Assembly: GCA_029255685.2 (NCBI GenBank)
Contig: CM055315.2
Location: 50,807,358 to 50,871,357 of the forward strand
Direction of reading: 5' to 3'
DNA: 64,000 nucleotides
From: Silene conica
Lineage: Eukaryota; Streptophyta; Magnoliopsida; Caryophyllales; Caryophyllaceae
Part shown: one piece after another, positions 25,840 to 37,530 of the stretch
How the letters are laid out: every line of letters begins with the position of its first letter
Numbering within the stretch: the stretch's first letter is position 1
Notes under the pieces: model-generated
The model's input: only the letters and a program-made list of their open reading frames with translations
The model's database searches: none
Told to the model about the DNA's origin: nothing
Program-made: the position numbers and the translations under genes

Positions 25840-25854
25840 CGGTTTGGGGAGGTT
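25840..25854 (+). other. Polypurine tract, Athila C
   Basis: GGTTTGGGGAGGTT-type purine-rich tract directly before the 3' LTR start at 25855. It primes plus-strand DNA synthesis. Confidence 0.8.
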
Positions 25855-27192
25855 TGATGCATGCCATTTCTATAGTCTTTTAGACTTCTTTTGCATGCAT
25901 TTTTATGCTCTTTTGCTAAACACCTTACTACTTTTAGCCCTGAATTGCCTACTTTGAGCCTTCTTGTATTAATTACAGGAATATACTCGGAAGTATGTAC
26001 TCGGAGCCGAAAATTGTCCTCAAGGTTGCATTTAGAAGGTCAAGAGAAGTGAACCACCCTTTGTATCAAGTCAAGGAAGCGCGTTTTTCGAAGTCAACGT
26101 CCAAGTCAAGACCAGAACCAGCCGATCGACCATTTCCAGTCGACAAGTAAGTCGATCGACCGCTCATCTAGTCGATCGACCACTTTTGGTCGATAGAAAA
26201 GTCGATCGACTGGATGCTTAGTCGATCGACCGGTTTTTTTCTTCCGAAGCCCAAATTTAACCTAAGCCCATTAGGTCGTCGAAGGAATATCAGAACATTT
26301 CGTTTTTAAGCAGCTTTTGGAGTTTTCTTTAGGAATACTTTTACTTTAATCTTTATCTTTTACCTTACTTTTCCTCAGATAAATTTTTAGTTAGTTGTTT
26401 TTATTTTATTTCACCTTCAAGCTTGTAAGATCTAATCTTCCGGAATTCAGTACTCAACACTTTTGGATTATTGGTAACTTTATTTCTTTGGTCTTACTTT
26501 CTTTTGTCCTTATTCATCTCTACTCATCTCGCGATCATGATTTTCTCTTTAGTCATTTCTTTCATTTCAATTGTTAATCCCCTTATGCATAGATAATCCT
26601 CTCGACTAGGATACAGGTGATCCAATGATGATGTGATGATGTTCGTTTAGGTTTAGACTAGTTCGTAATTGTATGTCTCTGTTGTTAATTGTAGCATTTA
26701 ATAGCGATTAGTCAATCAATGCGCATGATTGATTAGTTGATTTGGTAAAACCCCGACCTAAGATTGAAATCCTGGTGAGGGTTAGACCTGCTACAAACAT
26801 TAGAGTGCCCTAGTAAGTTGCGAGGGCCCGCTAGAAGCATTTTAGGGCGAATAGCGATCCGAGAGAACCTTTTCACTACCCCTTAGACCGATAATTGCGA
26901 CTGATCTGCGACCTAAACCCCATTCGTTACACTTTCATTGGTGAACCGACTATCCTAGTTTTCTCTCCCTTATATTTTTATACTATTTTCTTTAGGCTTT
27001 TCTTTTCTCCCTTTCCTTCACTACTTTTAGTTAGTCAAACAACAAACAAAACCCCCAATTTTGGTTACCTTGACGGACTTTAGTTTAGCTTTTAGAATTC
27101 TTATCTGTGTCCCTGTGGATACGATCCCGACTTCCTTACTACATTAGTTAGGCCAGTTGGTTATCTTTGATAGGGTTGCGACAGCCGTGTCA
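25855..27192 (+). repeat. Athila C 3' LTR
   Basis: 1338 bp, a near copy of 3150-4487, followed by TSD AGAGC. Its palindrome cluster is at 26119-26233. Confidence 0.95.
26119..26233. repeat. TCGATCGA palindrome cluster in Athila C 3' LTR
   Basis: Same motif order as at 3414-3527, with one more intact TCGATCGACC. Confidence 0.85.
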
Positions 27193-27197
27193 AGAGC
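27193..27197. repeat. Target-site duplication AGAGC of Athila C, right copy
   Basis: It matches 3145-3149 and marks the return to the Copia A LTR. Confidence 0.96.
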
Positions 27198-27958
27198 CTT
27201 TTGAGTTTTAGATGTGAGATCTGGGTTATGGGAGAAGAATGCTCTCAAACCCTAATTTTTCCTTGAGATTGATTTAATCAGTGCAACAAGAGTAACCTAA
27301 CATAAGGAGAAGTCTTCTCCTTATGTAGTATACTCGGCCAAAATAAACGAGTAGGGTAAGAGTGGGCTTTCCACTCTTACCTTATTCTGATTCGTGATTC
27401 GACCCATTCAGCTATAAGTTATTTGCGGGATTTTAATTATAAATCCTACACTTCTTATCAGATATTAACGCAGTCGAGCGATGTATTAATAATGGTCTGA
27501 TAAAATACGATATTGTATAATTACCCAAATTAATATAACTGTTTATATTAATACGCGAATACAATATTTAATTAAATATAACCGTTTATATTTAATTTAC
27601 GAATTAATCATGTAATCCGTATTAGCTAAAATTATTTAATCCGTATTAAATAATAATCTCAACATCTTATTGACTAATTTAATAGTCAATACCTCTGACT
27701 AACTGTTTAGTCGTATTCGGCATAAATGTGACTGTATTTTCATACCTTCACATCTCTCAAACGTGTCCTATAGGTGTGACGTATAGGGACCAGTTGATCA
27801 CCGCCATCCGTATGACAATAACGTCAAACTTATCTAGCAAGCCAACCGTTATTGATAAACGTGGATCAACTGGTAATAATACTGAAGTATGCCCTTGTGA
27901 TCCTTAAAGAGATTTAATAAGTCATTGTACTTAATTGTCAAGGACACCAGCCCCAACA
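27198..27958 (-). repeat. Copia A 5' LTR, right piece
   Basis: This continues the LTR interrupted at 3149 and ends CCAGCCCCAACA at 27958, as in copy D. With 2909-3149 it makes about 1.0 kb. The 74-bp extension present in H LTRs is absent, so A used the inner polypurine tract. The next bases (GGGTC, 27959-27963) belong to Athila B gag and should be the TSD. Confidence 0.93.
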
Positions 27959-28736
27959 GGGTCGTGACCCTCTTCACCGCATCTACCACATAGCACCTCC
28001 ATAGCACAAACTTGATCACACTGATTTGGGCTCCCTACTTTACCCTCTTGAACTTCTTCAATGACGACAGTAGGAATGACACTTGTCACACTTCTCGGGT
28101 TCCCATAGTTGGCTGTGTATGTAGCCATATTCTCTATCAACTGCCAACCCTTGTCGTCAGCCACATTTACTTGAAACCCGCCTAACGCGGCAGCATCAAG
28201 GATAGCTCTGTGCTCGTACCGTAACCCGTTGTAGAATTGAGTGCACAAATACCAGCGCTCAAATCCGTGATGAGGGACTGAGCGAACCAGCTTTTTGAAT
28301 CTCGACAATGCTTCACTCAAATTCTCTGTCTCGGTTTGAGAAAAAATTGTAATTTTCCCTCTCAGCGCAGAAGTGCGTTGAGGAGGAAAATATCTTCTGT
28401 AGATGGCTATGGCCAAAGTGTTCCAATCCACAACTTCGGCGGCTACCATGTCGAGATCTCTCCACCAATCCTTAACATCGCCCCACCAAGGAAAAAAGGA
28501 AATAAAAATTCCCTAACCTTATCACGTGTTACTCCGGCGACGAGAGGAATAGTCAGGCAATAATAGGTAAAGATCTCATCGGTGCTGCCCTTAAACACGT
28601 TTCTTTCCACAAGCTGTAAATAGGATGGTTGAACACCAAATGTCCCATCCTTAGTTGCAGGAAGAACGCGTCCCTTAGGCAAATCGTCTGCACTAGGCTC
28701 AGAATGGCTCGCGATATTAGGCATACCTGCAAGCAC
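27959..28736 (-). pseudogene. Athila B gag, frameshifted and truncated by Copia A
   Basis: The frame opens near 28736 or 28724 and matches Athila C gag from about its 80th residue on; the N-terminal part found in C is missing, although the leader sequence before it is similar. A small indel around 28480-28500 shifts the frame. The following part has the capsid motif PHHGFERWYLCTQFYNGL and ends in a knuckle start (LCGRCGEEGH) at the Copia A border. It would be the structural Gag protein; it is not functional here. Confidence 0.87.
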
Positions 28737-28832
28737 TAAACACTAGAGCAAAACGTAAGAACTACCTCAAGGGATAAATTCCTTGAGACAAGAAAAAGAC
28801 AATCAAGATTTAAACTATAAAATTACACCGTC

Positions 28833-28850
28833 TCCCCGGCAACAGCGCCA
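28833..28850 (-). other. Primer binding site (tRNA-Asp), Athila B
   Basis: The minus strand reads TGGCGCTGTTGCCGGGGA, one base different from the Athila C site, 5 nt from the LTR. Confidence 0.9.
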
Positions 28851-28855
28851 AAATT

Positions 28856-30588
28856 TGACACGGCTGTCGCAACCCTATCAAAAATAAAACCTAACCGGTC
28901 TCAACTAAATGTAGAAGAGGTAGTCGGGTATCGAATCGACAGGGAGACAGGGATCTTATACTCTGACCAAGTCGTATGAGTAACCAAAAATATGGGATTC
29001 AAGTGAATATGTCGCTAGACTACAAAAAGGTAGGGGAAAAGGGAAAGAGGAAAAGGGGAGCACTAGGATGTCTGGTGCGCCATGGCTACTAAGTCTGGTT
29101 TGTGAATACAGGTTGCCTTACTGCGGTTTGTGGGTACATAAAAGGTCCTTCCGGTCCGCTAATCACCCTAAAACCATACTAACTTAGCTTCCGCCCAAAT
29201 TAGCATAGTCCTAACAATCGCCGCAGAACTACCCCTGAACCAATCTTCCGATCTAGGCCAAGAGGGTTTCTACACAGTCAATTGAGTGCGTCGACTCAAA
29301 CAATTAACAGAAAATAACATGCGACGGATACGAACAAACCGTAATACGGGTTTTGAAATTAACAAACCATCCTAAGCCATGGCTACCATAAATCCTAATA
29401 CTAAGTTTAGTTACACATAATTAAAGGACGAATGATAATGGTAACGACTTGCATAATTAAACTAGCACACGATATTCTGAAACGTGAGACGAAACAAACC
29501 GTAGGAGCGGGGACATAACTAATTATAAAACGAACGGAAACAGAAAGAGGCAAGACGGATACGGAAACACGAGGTAACATACAAATCAGGATGAAAGTAG
29601 GGAAACTAAAGGAGATTATAGAGAGTATAGCAAAACTAGATTAGGAATCATAAAAGAGAAAGAATCAGAAGCCAGAAGAGACGAAATAAAACGAGCAAAC
29701 GACCGAGAATGGTGAAAACGACGATAGTAACGAGAATAGAGCAAAACTTGGATAAATAACGAAAACTCATAAAACAGGAACTACAAACAGATTAATGATA
29801 AGAACTTGAAATAAGAAATGAAGGAAAAGGAATTATAGTAGAGAAGTGATAAGAACGATAGAGACGGAAACATGAACGGAGAAGTAAAAAGCTTCGAATA
29901 AAACCAATGTTGGCTACAAGTTTCAGAGGATCGAGTTCCTTTTGTAAAGTCTGCAGAGAGCAGCCTTCGGTAAGAAAAAACTTAACCTAATTGTCTCAGA
30001 AATCCCCTTTAAATAGGCAAAAATTGAACTGAAACATTAACTCCTGTGAACATGAAGAGTCTCCAAGCTCTCGATCGAGGGAATATTCCACTCGATCGAG
30101 CACCATTTGCTTTCCGAATCGGTCGATCGAGAGGTAGCAGGTTACTCGATCGACTCCTCTTCGTTGGCCTCCCGTCGATCAAGCAAATTGGGTTTCGATC
30201 GAGTGCTTTCTTCATGGACTTCTCGATCGAGCACAGGACAGCTCGATTGAGAACTTTGTCTTCATCTGGGTCCCTCGATCGAGCACAGGACAGCTCGATC
30301 GAGGACTTTTATTCCTCGATAGATCGTTCGACAGGCACAATGGTTGATTTCCACTTCAAACTTCCCGATTGCTAAGTGACCAACTGTAGTTCTCCCATCA
30401 CTAATGGCAAAACAGTGCAATGAGGCAGAAAGAGCTCGGTTTCTGCTACTACTCGGTCACTATCTGCAAAATAGCAACACGAACACAAAGTAGCACATAC
30501 GGGGTATAAAAATGATATAAGATCACCAAAAATTACGATAATGTGTGCTAAAACAAGACTAAAAAGTTTATACAAAATGCACACATCA
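28856..30588 (-). repeat. Athila B 5' LTR
   Basis: 1733 bp from TGACACGGCTGTCGC to CACACATCA in plus orientation. The end next to the PBS is similar to that of Athila C; the body differs. No partner LTR is in the window, so the outer border at 30588 rests on the terminal TCA and on the change to Copia E-like sequence. Confidence 0.82.
30069..30326. repeat. CTCGATCGAG palindrome cluster in Athila B LTR
   Basis: About ten TCGATCGA-type motifs in 260 bp, many as CTCGATCGAG. A block CTCGATCGAGCACAGGACAG occurs twice, so part of the cluster grew by tandem duplication. Confidence 0.87.
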
Positions 30589-32702
30589 ACCACTACGGTG
30601 GCTCGAATACCTTCGTCGAGATCGACCAAATTTTGAGAATGTAATCATATTACCCCACGTCACCAACGTAATAAGGTAGCTCCCCGATGTAGCCGAGCCC
30701 ACTCCCTTATGAAGAAGATCCTTCGTGGGTTCTTTACTTTTTGGTAAGGCTATGTCTCGATTTGAAATAACGTAAGAGATCTTGTCAATTTATTATCTAT
30801 ATCCTATAAGTGAACTAAGTCGGTGAATTATCGATAAATTAATTGACACGGTCGATAAAATCGATGAAATGCATGAGATTTAATAACGATTTGGCTATGC
30901 ATGCAAACATGTTAAGCATAAAAACTTAAAAGCATAAATAAATCCTAGTATGGCCTTCCTAAAATTAAATGTAAAATACAAATTCGGAAACCAACTCCTT
31001 GATCCCTTGAACTTCACACGCGGCACGCATCCCAAGGCAACCTCTGTCTTGGTCGGAACTCCTTTCCGAAAGGCACCGTCTTCAAGGAACTCCGGAATTA
31101 CAAATAATTACAAATTTTCTATCTACTTTATACATTATAAAATAAAACAATAAAATAAAGTGATACGAGATCACATTAAATTACAACCGAATCGATACCC
31201 CCTTACATAACGGGAATTAATTAACGATTAATTTCTAAGGTCATACTAAGCAAAATATATAATTCCAAATTACGTAAATTAAATTATGATATTCATAAAT
31301 AATTAAATAAATATGCAATGCTTATGAAAATGCAAAACCTAAGCCAAATCGTCATATTTAAACTCAATTTAAATATCGTTATTCATAATAACACGATTTT
31401 ATGGAATAACGTGATTTTAAATTTTTAAAATCACTAAACACTTTATGAATCACTATTCACGTTTTAGTTAAGTATTCTAATACATTTCATGATTCATAAT
31501 TTAGTCTTACTCAAATTTCGAAAATAACTGAACTTATTTATTATAATATTGTTCGGTTTAATCGGTTTTACTGGAAATATCAATAAAATAATCAAAATGA
31601 GTCATAAAATATTTCGAAAATTAAAAAAACTCAAATTTTGAACATTCTGAAACTTTCTTAGAATTTCAGATCCTTAAAACATTAATATTTTTGGAATAAA
31701 CTATTTATCTCGTAATAAAATTAAAGCGTGTTACATGCAAAATTAGACGGAAATTCAAAAATTACCTCAAAATTATGCAATAAAATACCAATAAAACTTT
31801 TACATATTCCTAGACACTCAAAGTGACTGAAAAAATATTTTTGACTCTTACAATTCTCCATTTTTACTTTAACCTTTTAAAATTAAAAATAAAAATCCAG
31901 AAACTTTTGGCACTCAAGAAAAATATGATGATGAACATATCAAATATGACTAATATGGGTTAATTTTTCGGACGATTTTAGAAACTTTTACTATTTTTAA
32001 TAAATTGTGTCATATATCACTCGATTTTAACAATTAAAATCATTTCTCATGCAAAATTCGAAATAAATAGGTCAAAATTTACATTCATGCTAGAAATAAT
32101 ATATATGCCACTGTATAAAAAATTCATGGCCAAATTCCAACTTAAACTATTTAAGTTAAATTATGTCACTAATATGTCGATATTTACAATAAAAATCAAT
32201 ATTCATGCAATATAAGTGAAATATTTCTGGAAATTTTAACATACATTTTAATTATTGCATGTGATATCTACAAACATTTTCGTAGCTAAATTCATAATCT
32301 AACTATATAAACTCATTTTTATCCCTTTTTATGACTATTTAACATTTAAATATCACAAACCATGCATAAAACTTAAATAATTTCGAAAGTTATATATTCA
32401 TAATATGTTAAATGCATGCGAGAACATATATAAAAATCTCGGCCAGAAAGTTTATTTTACTATTTTTCCCATAGTAAAACGATTTTATCCGATTATATAG
32501 CATAAATTAACAAATTAATTACAAGATTGAACAATATTATTCCATAAATCATTCATAATGACTTAAACATTTTTGAGACCAGAAAATATACATGAAATAA
32601 GTATTTTGTGCATATCATATATTTACTAATAATTTACGTTTTTAATTTTAATCATATTTCTCGCAAAAACGTTAAAATCGAGTTGCATGCAAGCAACCAA
32701 AT
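30589..32702 (-). other. Copia E leader, non-coding
   Basis: 2.1 kb of AT-rich sequence with no supported ORF. Unlike the leaders of A, D and H it shows no cluster of TCGATCGA-type palindromes. Confidence 0.6.
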
Positions 32703-32714
32703 GCTCTGATACCA
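32703..32714 (-). other. Primer binding site (initiator tRNA-Met), Copia E
   Basis: The minus strand reads TGGTATCAGAGC, 2 nt from the LTR end at 32717. Confidence 0.85.
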
Positions 32715-32716
32715 CT

Positions 32717-33279
32717 TGATGGAAACTTAGTCATACTAACATGACCAATATTATTAGTCTTACTAATAATATATACTTATTAACTCATTAATTTATTGAT
32801 CTTATGCATGCAAAAACAAAATTGCGGAAATGATAAATTAAGGGCCTTACATTCGGTCAAAATAATGCAAAGGACGATCCTCCACGAAGCAACCAACGGA
32901 GATTTCCTCCTTTATGTTGCACCCAAGACCTACCCTTAAACAAACCGAGATTCGAACACGAGCTAGGTGACGGAATTCGGTTATCTTAAAACCGTGAACT
33001 AATCTAATTAGTTTACTAAAAATTACTACAACTATTGTACTAAGAATATTATGTGAATAATATTTTTAGAGGGTTTTATAATTTTATTTCTTACTAGAAG
33101 AATAATATTCCATTAGGTTAGATATGAATGTGAGAGAGCATCACATATATAGAGGGTGTGATACTTGGGGTTGGGGTGCCGTGTACACCTAAGGCATGGG
33201 GAAGGGTTTTATTCCCTTTTGCATGTTCACATGCATATGGTTAGGTCATATCACAACTTAACCTAATGATAACAATTAT
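32717..33279 (-). repeat. Copia E 5' LTR, left piece
   Basis: It begins TGATGGAAACTTAG next to the PBS. A LINE tail interrupts it at about 33280. No second LTR is in the window to confirm length. Confidence 0.6.
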
Positions 33280-33652
33280 AAGAGTCGATGCACATAAAGT
33301 GAACGCATTCTACATGGGATAGCAGCCTGGTGTGGATTTAATCCACAAACGTCCCTGGATAATCAATAGAGGATGCGCATTAGAGGAACTAAACTTCAAA
33401 GAGCCATCAAAAATAGTGCAATTAATGTCGTTATCTATCATATTTGGAGGCAGAGAAATAGATGCAGGAATGAGCATAGCATTCTTAGTCCAGATGTCGT
33501 GATCAATTGTAGTAAGCATGAGTTGAGAACTTTCTTTAAGAGCAAAAGTCATGATAGTATGCAGGCCAAAGATAGGGCTTACATTAGCTCTCTTGGATGA
33601 TGTTTTGTAACTAACTTTTGATATATATACATACTTACCTTTTACCAAAAAA
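33280..33652 (+). mobile_element. 5'-truncated LINE tail
   Basis: A frame at 33373-33600 encodes a 75-residue piece ending in a stop, with the motif VVIYHIWRQRNRCRN. That resembles the C-terminal zinc-binding region after the RT of plant L1-type LINEs. It is followed by a short 3' UTR ending in an A-run (about 33646-33654). A possible TSD, AACAATTAT (33271-33279) versus AACAATTTT (33653-33661), flanks it. The RT itself is absent, as in most 5'-truncated LINE copies. Confidence 0.65.
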
Positions 33653-33661
33653 AACAATTTT

Positions 33662-34348
33662 TACCAACGCAAGTTTTGCGTGCTTCATATCTTTAACTAC
33701 ATATTTGTAAAAATTATAAAAGTTATATATTTTCAATTTACTCGTAAAGACGAATTAAACAAGACCCCACATGAATATATTTTTTCTTACGTATTGAGAG
33801 AAAATTGAGATTGAAAGTTGATTGGTGAATAGTGTACAAAAAGCAAATATGGTATTTGGATAAAAATGGAGGAAGTATATTTTTATCTTACAATGTCCAT
33901 TTACACAGCTAACAATATTGTAAAATGGACCTTCATTTTACAAAATTAATTTGTACAATTGTATAATATGTGACATCTTATGTGACATATTAATTGTATT
34001 GATTTAAAATATATTTATCACATAAATGATATTTCTAAATTAATTAAATCATATTTAAAAAATTATTCTAGTAACTCGTAATTACCGTCCCAATATATGG
34101 TTATTATAATAATCGTCAATACGATACACAACGTTTGTTATAACCATGAACCATTCATATTCTAATTTCGATATTTCGAAAATATCGATTAATATTTGAC
34201 AATTGACACATTTCAATTTCAAATATAGATCTTATGTTAAGATTCAACCTTTGATTTCTCGATATACGATTTTAAGGAATTCGATCAATTCGTATCATAT
34301 ACAATTGATCAATATATTATTTAAGGGGACTGCCCTATAGGTGTACTG
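33662..34348 (-). repeat. Copia E 5' LTR, right piece (tentative)
   Basis: AT-rich sequence without ORF between the LINE and the next LTR-like start. It is assigned to the Copia E LTR because the LINE appears inserted within it and because of the CCCTATAGGTGTAC block. The exact end is not known. Confidence 0.45.
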
Positions 34349-34488
34349 TGTAAAACCCCTCGCGAAGCGGAAATAAATAAACACACAAAGTACTAAAAAT
34401 GCAGCGGAATTAAAACTTTTTAAACATAAACAACATGCGAGGTGAAGTAAAACTGAAACTGAAAACTGATATAAACAAAATAGATAAG
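34349..34488. repeat. LTR-like edge (TGTAAAACCCCTC...), cut by SIRE F
   Basis: This 140-bp segment starts TGTAAAACCCCTCGCG, like the ends of chromovirus LTRs, and stops at the SIRE F LTR. It may be the start of a Gypsy LTR whose rest lies beyond F. There is not enough sequence to be sure. Confidence 0.4.
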
Positions 34489-34759
34489 TGTTGAACCATT
34501 TATTCAAATATATATATAGTATATATGTTTATGTTTTGATAATGACAAGTCTAGCTATTTATATATTATATACTCGTACGTATAATCGTGTGCTAAGTGT
34601 ACAGAATATTAGTAACAAGATCCAGTCAATCAAGTGTAAAAGATTCAAGCATGTTAGTCAATGAATTGACTAAGTCGAAGATTGATAGAAGATCACAAGC
34701 GCGCGTAATGAGCTAAAGTTATACTTATCAACTATAGCTTTAGTACAAGTTTGGTTCAA

Positions 34760-34780
34760 GTTATAGCTCGTAGCTATAAC
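34760..34780. repeat. Inverted repeat GTTATAGCT(N3)AGCTATAAC in SIRE F LTR
   Basis: A perfect 9-bp stem with a 3-nt spacer. The same arms recur with a 5-nt spacer in gag (37445-37467, 37508-37530) and, with paired changes, in pol (48552-48574). SIRE G has it at 54371-54391. Confidence 0.85.
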
Positions 34781-35410
34781 TCTATATCTATGAAGAAATG
34801 ATCGAAATATATGTGTTTTGATGAAACGATTGTTTCCAATTTAGTGTCGTGTACAAACTAGTGTTTAATTGGTATTCTATTCTAAATATGGAATTGTTAA
34901 TCTTGATAGGATTATATAAAATATCTTTTAGTTAAATAAGGAATAAATAATTGTCTTATGAGATAATTATTTATTACTAAAATAAACTAAGGATTTTTAT
35001 ATGATCTTAATTGTCAAATAATATAATCGAAAATATAGTTTATTACGACTTTGGGAAACGTGTAACATGTCACGATTACCAAAATTCGTATAGGATTAAA
35101 TTAAGTAAATATTATGTATTTATTTAATATCCTAAACAAACTAAGATTATATTGTGATAATATATTTTATTATCTTTGACATAGTTTAGGAAGTTGTTTT
35201 AATAAGGATAGTAGTTGTTTATTATATAAAGATCTTTCCTAAATATGAATTAGGAAATTGATTCCTTATATAATACTTGTAGTATATTATTAAATCTTTC
35301 CTAAATATATTAAGATTAGATTTAAGGTAGTATTACTAAAAGACTAGTATTCTAGTTTAAGTAATATTCCTAAATCATCTAGGGTTTGAATTACCTAGAT
35401 ATATATTCTA

Positions 35411-35418
35411 TATAAATA
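35411..35418 (+). promoter_or_regulatory. Likely TATA box of SIRE F LTR
   Basis: TATAAATA lies in the LTR, conserved at 55024-55031 in SIRE G. Transcription would start about 30 nt downstream, so the hairpin array at 35604-35702 would lie in the RNA leader. Confidence 0.65.
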
Positions 35419-35603
35419 GACTACCTATGACACATTAATCTACACGAAATACACACACATATTTACGCAAATCAAGAGAGAGAACCGCCGATCATATAGT
35501 TCAATATTCGAGCTTATCATTGTCATATCCGATTCAAGATTCAAGTGCTCAAGCATTGATCTTATTCATTCAAGATTGTGACATCAAGGAACATTAAAGA
35601 CTT

Positions 35604-35702
35604 TATCTTATTTACGTAAGATAGATCGAGTATTTAGCGGTACTCATTGTAAGACAAATATTTAACGGTATTTGTCGTAGCTAGATATTTAACGGTATCT
35701 AG
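35604..35702 (+). other. Four successive stem-loops in SIRE F LTR
   Basis: Stem TATCTTA with loop TTTACG (35604-35623); stem GAGTA with loop TTTAGCGG (35628-35645); stem GACAAATA with loop TTTAACGG (35653-35676); stem CTAGATA with loop TTTAACGG (35681-35702). Stems are perfect and different from each other while the last three loops are nearly the same. Confidence 0.88.
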
Positions 35703-35976
35703 ATAGAGTTGTGGCTAACATCAAAGTCACACGAGTAGGGTTGATAAAATTGTAATCTAGAGTTGGTATTAATTTTATTAATCGAGTATAGTGGACGTAG
35801 GTCTCAAAGTGTGAGACTGAACCACTTCAAAAATATTGTGTCTCTCTTTATTATTCGTTCTACTCGAAGATCATCATACAACCATACATACATCAAAGAA
35901 GATTTAAAAAGAAAGCATACTCAATTAAACCCTCCCCCCCCCTTCTTGAGTATATTATATCAATAGACTCTTCAAT

Positions 35977-35989
35977 TGGTATCAGAGCC
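35977..35989 (+). other. Primer binding site (initiator tRNA-Met), SIRE F
   Basis: TGGTATCAGAGCC, 2 nt after the LTR end. Confidence 0.92.
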
Positions 35990-37444
35990 TCGTGCTCTTG
36001 ATCGCCTAGCCGCGTGAGTTTTGATCCTTCTATTGATTCTATATTATATACTCTTTCATCAATGGATTCCAAGCATCTCAAGTGCCCTATCTTCGATGGC
36101 AAAAACTATAGTTTATGGAAAAATATGATGACTCATTACATCAAGGGATGTGATTGGGAATGTTGGAAGATCATCCAAACTGGACCAAAGAAGATCTTGG
36201 TCGCCACCGCCAATGGAACAACCTATGAAAAGATGGAAAGCGATTATGTGGAAAGTGACTACAAAATTGCAGAGAAAAACTCTAAGGCCATGAGCCTCCT
36301 ATAGAACGGTATGATAACCTCAGAATTTGATAGATTCTCATCTTGTAGTTCCGCTAAGGAAATATGGGATAGTCTCGAACTTGCTTATGAAGGAACATCC
36401 GCAGTCAGGAAACATCGTATAGACTTGCTCATTCAAAGATATGAACTTTTCAATATGGAAAAGAATGAATCTATTGATAGCATGTCTACACGATTTTCTT
36501 GTATTATTAATGAACTGCAGAACCTTGGCAGAAAGATCGATTCTGAAGATATCATTCGAAAAATTCTTAGGAGTCTCACCAAAAAATGGCAACCTAAGGT
36601 CACGGCCATAGAGGAAGCACGTGATCTATCTAAGATTACTTACCAAAAGTTGATTGGATCCTTAATGGCACACGAGATCATACTAAATAAAGACGATGAT
36701 GATTCTAAATGGAAAGGAGTCGCCCTACAAGCCTCCACAAGCGAAGTATGCGAAGAAGAACTTGAGGACTAAACAGTTCTATTCGCAAGACGATTTAAGA
36801 AAGCAGTCTTCAAGGGTAGATACAAAAACCCTAAGAACAAAACGTTCGACAAAAAGAAAACTGACTCCAAACAAACATTCTTCAAAAGAGGATGTTTTAA
36901 ATGTGGACAAAAGGATCATATGATCAAAGACTGTCCAAGCTGGGACAAAATCAAAGACAAATCAAAAAGAGAAAAGACCAAGACAGAGTTCAAGAAAGTA
37001 ATGCTTGCTTCATGCTGGGGAGAATTAGAATCTGAGGATGACGAGGACTTAGAAGAAGAAGATGTAGCAAACCTGTGCCTAAGCAACGTCAGCCTAGATC
37101 TAATCTCAAACGACAACAACGAAGACGACGCATCCCATATGTGTCTCCTTGGAGAATCCGACTCAGACGACGACGACGACGATGAAGAGGTAAATTTTCT
37201 TCAACTCAAAAGTCAAGTTAAAAATTTATCTAAAGCTATGTTGGTTAAATATTTTGAGAAAACCCTAGACCAATGTCATGAACAAAGTCTTGAGTTAGAT
37301 GACTTGAAAGAACAGATCCTCGATATTGCTGAGGAAAATCAACTTCTAAAGGCCAAAGCTAAGAAACTGAAATCCAAAATAAGCATTGAAGCAAATGCTA
37401 AGTTGGAAACAGTTATGTCTGAGAAAAAGGTTCTTGAGTCTAAA

Positions 37445-37530
37445 GTTATAGCTAATGAAGCTATAACCTCAAAACTAAAACTCAACATTAAAGAGCTTCA
37501 ATCTAAAGTTATAGCTAATGAAGCTATAAC
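37445..37530. repeat. Two GTTATAGCT/AGCTATAAC inverted repeats in SIRE F gag
   Basis: Two identical 23-nt hairpin-forming units at 37445-37467 and 37508-37530, each encoding VIANEAIT. SIRE G has the same pair at 57050-57072 and 57113-57135. Confidence 0.87.

Larger units (their letters stand above)
27959..30588 (-). mobile_element. Athila-type Gypsy copy B, 5' part
   Basis: From right to left: LTR (28856-30588), tRNA-Asp PBS (28833-28850), a short leader and the start of gag, which is cut at 27959 by Copia A. The rest lies beyond the left window edge. Gag and PBS resemble Athila C, but the LTR is longer and its sequence different, so B is a separate family of the same lineage. Confidence 0.9.
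30589..34348 (-). mobile_element. Ty1/Copia copy E, leader and 5' LTR only
   Basis: A minus-strand element related to but distinct from A, D and H. It has a PBS for initiator tRNA-Met (32703-32714), an LTR starting at 32717 and a leader of about 2.1 kb with the same style (the CCTAGTATGGCCT block at about 30944 is like CCTAGTGTGGCCT in D). Athila B borders the leader at 30589, so the coding part lies outside the window. The right LTR border is uncertain; a block CCCTATAGGTGTAC at about 34333 resembles an internal D LTR block. Confidence 0.62.
34489..35974 (+). repeat. SIRE F 5' LTR
   Basis: 1486 bp from TGTTGAACCATT to GACTCTTCA, closely similar to the SIRE G LTR (54100-55579). It contains a TATA box, an inverted repeat GTTATAGCT/AGCTATAAC (34760-34780) and a four-hairpin array near its 3' end. 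Confidence 0.93.

Noticed and set aside
33373-33600. Short host gene
   Set aside because: The peptide has the LINE C-terminal motif and is followed by an A-rich tail with a possible TSD.
35736-35990. Small frames near the SIRE F PBS
   Set aside because: They are short, lie in the LTR or leader and have no domain.
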